Shown here: positions 59,858-64,000 of the stretch, one piece after another
Position numbering within the stretch: the first letter of the stretch is position 1
Layout of the letters: every line of letters starts with the position of its first letter
Source: Polytrichum commune
Taxonomy: Eukaryota > Streptophyta > Polytrichopsida > Polytrichales > Polytrichaceae
Length of the DNA: 64,000 nt
Direction: 5' to 3'
Assembly: GCA_950295325.1 (NCBI GenBank)
Contig: OX485803.1
Location: 75,841,554 to 75,905,553 of the forward strand
Position numbers and translations under genes: made by a program
Notes under the pieces: model-generated
The model's input: the letters and a program-made list of their open reading frames with translations, nothing else
What the model was told of the DNA's origin: nothing
Database searches by the model: none

Positions 59858-61523
59858 GTAAGTTACGCCTTGATTTCTGCATCACAATTTAATTCCACGC
59901 AGTTGTTGATATGGGCTTCGCCTTGGGAGTAATAAGTGGCAAGACATATTGGATTCTAGATGACGGTGGAGAATTAGTTGACATTAAGTGACGTTGTGTT
60001 GATTCAGGCTTCAGTTTGTGTGTGACTATGGTATGGTATGAATCTTGTGAACCTGCGGGTACTTGTGTTGCTGCATCGTTCTGTAATAGTTGGTTTCAGA
60101 GTTGGTGGTATGATTTGGGATGATTTAGTTAATTGGATTTGCAGCTGGAAGAGTAGTTCAGGTTTCAGGAATTGGTGACATTGGTTCCATCTCCATGGGT
60201 TGGCACCTGTCAGTCTGAGAATCTGGAGTTGAGAAAAAGAATTGGTGGATTTGGGACTTGGGGATAGCCGCTTTCAAGTCTGGAGCCGGCGGGCCTGTGA
60301 CTGGGTTAGTAATATTGGGATGTCTGTCGTTCCATGTCCAGTGTGGTAGCTGCAAATTGGAGCCTTGAGTGGCAGTAGTAGGATGATCGAGGAGTTGCTA
60401 TAATTGAACCTGGATTCGTGGCATGTGGATCATGTATTTTTGTTTTTGTTTTGGATTGTTTGGCGGGTTTGTGAATCGCAGCCTTGAACAAGAGGGGTTA
60501 GCCCGTGGCAACGGTGTGTTTGCTGTCGGTGTGTCGTCTTTTAGTGGTGCGTAAGCTTGATAAGGTTGTAAGTGAATAAAGAAAAGCGTGAGAGTATCGA
60601 ATGCTTGGGAACGCTGTGAACCGACTAGGTGGTACGAGTTCCACGAGTTTTGCATGCGTCCGGAACCATGATTGCTGTAAGTTTCAGATGCAAAATGGTT
60701 GTTCAGTACGTAGTAATCGGTGGAGTAGTATTCGGTTTCAGTTCTACCCTGGCTAGCTTTGAAACCATGGCCTGATACTGTGCACTTCGATTTTCGACAG
60801 AGCACTAATTGCACGGGAATTACACGGGAATTACACAAACTAGGAAAGACGGGAGCGAAGTTGCAAGTTTGAATAGACAGCCTGAAGTTCTCTGGGATGG
60901 TCACAAGCAATCTCTAAGAGTTTGTTTGCACCCTTGATCTCAGTCTATTCGACTTCAGTGGTCAGCAATGTTCATGGCGAATTCTTCCGTTATGAAAAAA
61001 TATGCAGCAGCAGTTGAGCTGGGAGTTTTGCTCCTGTGCTAAGATTTTCACTTCAAATTTCGGATGCGGAGTAGAGATGCAGAACTTATAAGATTCGTCC
61101 AAAGTGAAGGTTTCCTTACTCTTTAAATGATCGTACAAACTATCCCACTTCTGCTGGCTACTGAAACCTAACCTAAAATGGTTCTATGGTTTGAGCACAT
61201 AGTCCAATCTCATTGGAACATTATCTCATTTAGGCGTCTAATTAAGAAGAGTGACCACATAAGGAACACATTCCTTTAGTACGCACAATCTGCTCGCCCA
61301 AGTGAAGGTTATCTTTCTTGGGAAGCTTTGTATTGTTTCGGTGCTCCTGCAGGACAGTGGAAATTAATGCACCATTTTCAGAGTCCCTGCTGGTAAATTC
61401 GTCTCAGGTACATTAATGCTTGAAAGGATGTTGAGTTTAGAGCTTGAAATTAAAATCCCAGAGCTCGGTCGCAGACAGCAGGACCAGCAGAGCGAGCAGG
61501 ACTCACACCCCGATCTTCTCTCC
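59858..61523. other. upstream of the permease gene, nothing firm
   Basis: No domain-bearing frame on either strand. A minus-strand frame at 60398-60910 shows no recognisable motif and no splice context. Confidence 0.4.
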
Positions 61524-61531
61524 TATAAAAA
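61524..61531 (+). promoter_or_regulatory. TATA box of the permease gene
   Basis: TATAAAAA lies 87 bases before the ATG at 61611 and would place the transcription start near 61555. It follows a purine-rich stretch. Confidence 0.6.
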
Positions 61532-61610
61532 GGTCACTCAGTGATTCAAAAATCTGGGACCTGGTCCGGTCGTTAGTTTCTGAAGGAGGCACTTGCACGA
61601 TTCATGCAAC

Positions 61611-64000
61611 ATGGATGCGGATCACGTCATTCTTGCGCAAACTGGGCACGCCAAGCTCGGCCACAGTACCGATGACACCTTGGGCCATGTCGAGAATGGT
61701 CGAAGCGGTTTCGATGGAGTGGAGAAATCGCCATACGACCCCACCTTCTATGATGATGATGGCAAACCCCGGCGGAAAGGTACTCTCACTTTCTCTCCAA
61801 TTCCTACCATCTTCGTCAAGGTCCGGCGCACTTAAACATTTTAACCATGTGAACCATGGAAGGAAGCGCCACTTGTAGGTGAACTTGAGATATAGGGAGT
61901 TGGGATGAATCACTGCAACATTAGATTCTTAAGAAATTGGAAGGTGGTTCCTTCTGCAAGAGGGGTTATCTTTGCCAAGAATCATGAGCTCATCACATCG
62001 GTGTCCTTAGTTGCACTTGAGCAATCACTTGTTCTCCCTGTTTTTCCTAAATTGTGAAATCTTTTTGAGAGGGGTAAGTCTAGTGCCGATGACTCCATAA
62101 AGTTTCAAGTAGGAATGTTAGTATTAGAAGCAGCCAAACGTTACAATGAAAAGCCCCAACACAGGCATGACATGACATGGCATTGTAACAGCGACCTTGC
62201 CTTAATTAATGCGGTGAAGGTGTCCTCAGACAGATTTGAAGCAGCAAACTTAGTATGTTTTCAGTTTCCAGAAATTGCTTTCAGCAGGCTATGGATTAAG
62301 TCACCGAATCACTAAAATTCTAGGTCTCTGGAGTTTAGCATGATTTGAGGCTCCGGACATGGCTAATTTCATTTTTGCGTTGATCAAACGAACAGGGAAT
62401 GTGTGGACATCGGCCGCTCACATCGTGACGGCTGTCATAGGCTCTGGAGTTTTGTCGTTATCGTGGAGTTTTGCTCAAATGGGATGGATCGCTGGACCCA
62501 TTATCCTTTTGGCATTTGCATGGTGTACTTATTTCACCTCTCGACTCCTGGCCGATTGCTACCGGTCCCCAGACCCTATCACTGGAAAGCGTAACTACAT
62601 CTACATGGACGCCGTCAAAGCCAATCTAGGTGAAAAGTTATTAACCTCTCATTTGGCAATCAGATCATTCTTAAGTAACTGGTGTAAGTGGATGTTCTCC
62701 CTAGACTGGCATCTTGGAGAGTACACACTCGGTAATATTCTTTTTGGCGAGGTCTTTTATCTGAATCTTGCAGGACCTGTAAACGGGTGAAGGTTTTGTC
62801 TGAAGATAGGTGACAATAAGGTGTCAACCAATGAGAGCTTGCCAATGCTTGACTATGCTTGGTATTCATGTATGCAATCAAGGACCTTGATTCTTGGATA
62901 TTTTTCTTGAAGCTAGATTAGAAAGAGAGCATCCTTTCACATGCTTAAGAATGTTATGGTTTATATGGTCATTCGCTCTTTTTTTCCCGTCTGGGTCCAT
63001 GGAGCCATTGGGTGGCCGCCAGATTGCGGATGTACATTAATGTGGTAACTTGAAAGTGCACTTTGGAATGGCAATTTCCTATATATATATCTGCACAGAA
63101 TCTTATAACTTGGTCACATTGTGGTGGAAATGCAAGTTGCTAACGAATATAGCATATTGGCGCAGGTAGGAAACAGGTCCTAGTTTGTGGTTGGGTTCAG
63201 TACAGTAACCTTGTGGGAACAAGTATTGGCTACACCATTGCAACGGCGACCAGTGCAACGTAAGATAAAATTCTCCTACTGTTGAATTTCCATTTTCAGT
63301 TCGGGCCACATAATCCTTGACATAATTCAGTTTCAACTTTTGTCAATACTACTCGGTGGTATGTCCATAACGTTTCATAGATATTGTCTTTCCGACCCTC
63401 CAACATGTAATCAAAGACACATGTGAGCATAAAGTGGCACATCCAAATCTGAAACGTAATCTGAAATGACAAGTTGCTCCTTTCAGGAGATCTCCTTGGT
63501 TCAAGGACTCATCCAACATTTAGGGATCATGCTTACACACTACAAAAAAATTAGGAAAACAGTCAAGAAGGTAGTTTTTGCTTAAGAATGTGATGTCTTA
63601 CATGTAAGCGAGTAAATTTGTATAACTTCGATGAAATGTGGCTGACCACAGCATGATACAATACCTGGGAATCAATTTTGCGAAGGGTAGCATGGAGCGA
63701 TTGTGGTCTTTGTCGAGAGGAAATAATATCTTTAGGGTTGCTAATGGTGCAGGGCAATTCAGAGGCTAAATTGTCACCATAAACTGGGAGCTGATACCAC
63801 CTGCTGGGCATCCACGACTGTCTACATTGCAGTCTATGGCGTGATTCAAATATTTGTCTCCCAGATCCCAAATTTTGGTGAACTGTGGTGGCTCTCGTAC
63901 ATTGCAGCCTTCATGTCATTCACATATTCTTTCATTGGCCTGGGACTCGGCATCTCACAATCGGCAAGTAAGTGTCACGTCAATCAAATTCTCAGCCTCG
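61611..64000 (+). CDS. amino acid permease (AAP type), 5' part
   Basis: This is a plasma-membrane H+/amino-acid symporter of the AAAP superfamily. Four exons join in phase: 61611-61779, 62396-62629, 63166-63259 and 63753-63967. The last ends at a good GTAAGT donor and the gene runs off the right edge, so about 237 of an expected 460-480 residues are seen. A soluble N-terminus leads to DDDGKPRRKGNVWTSAAHIV and the first membrane segment ITAVIGSGVLSL-like (here VTAVIGSGVLSLSWSFAQMG). WIAGPIILLAF forms the second segment. Exon 3 gives LVGTSIGYTIATATSA, and exon 4 gives AIQRLNC, QIFVSQIPNFGELWWLS and FTYSFIGLGLGI. I chose the ATG at 61611 because the reading frame upstream lacks another ATG. Exon 2 joins with Lys where most family members have Thr (RRTGNVW). 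AAP subtype and substrate range cannot be read from this part. Confidence 0.9.

Noticed and set aside
60398-60910. 170-codon minus-strand frame
   Set aside because: Pro/Thr/Asn-rich composition with no motif, no promoter and no splice context. It remains possible but is unsupported.

Overview
The window looks like nuclear DNA of a land plant. It has intron-rich genes with GT-AG splice sites, a peroxisomal Lon protease, a plant-type DGAT2, a plant amino acid permease, and many DNA transposons. Degenerate HSPA12-type Hsp70 and kinase genes would fit a bryophyte, lycophyte or fern, but that placement is a weak inference and no species can be named.

Three host genes could be rebuilt exon by exon with consistent splice phases. 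DGAT2 (complement, 30605-34882, 9 exons, 320 aa) makes triacylglycerol at the ER. LON2 (41723-54901, 17 exons, about 899 aa) is a peroxisomal Lon protease ending in the PTS1 tripeptide SRL. The third is the 5' part of an AAP-type amino acid permease (61611 to the right edge, 4 exons visible, preceded by a TATA box). DGAT2 and LON2 are about 7 kb apart and divergently transcribed. No operon-like coupling is expected.

Layout. 1-5 kb: intergenic DNA with a foldback MITE (206-577) and three copies of one hAT-type MITE family. 5.5-9 kb: a decayed protein kinase followed by a decayed HSPA12-like Hsp70. 9.3-10.3 kb and 28.7-29.3 kb: two AT-rich islands of unknown origin with broken coding-like frames. 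10.3-28.7 kb: a probable CACTA (En/Spm) element of about 18 kb, or a cluster of related elements. It carries a TNP2-type transposase on the minus strand (11195-15411, 4 exons, 1123 aa) and a Transposase_24-like second protein on the plus strand (17998 to at least 24606). Inside it are two fragments of a PP1 phosphatase gene, an exon resembling FCP1/SCP1 phosphatases, arrays of GTCA-rich motifs, and a nested 864-bp hAT-type element. 29.4-35 kb: a foldback repeat and DGAT2. 35-41 kb: repeat-rich intergenic DNA. 41.7-55 kb: LON2, with introns full of MITEs. 56-64 kb: more MITEs, then the permease gene.

The most interesting region is the CACTA-like element. It combines captured pieces of two different phosphatase families, an apparent intron whose two splice junctions lie in an 18-bp direct repeat, and a clean nested insertion whose removal with one target duplication leaves the reading frame open. 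Database searches, transcript data and population comparisons could not be done here, so family names rest on recognised motifs.
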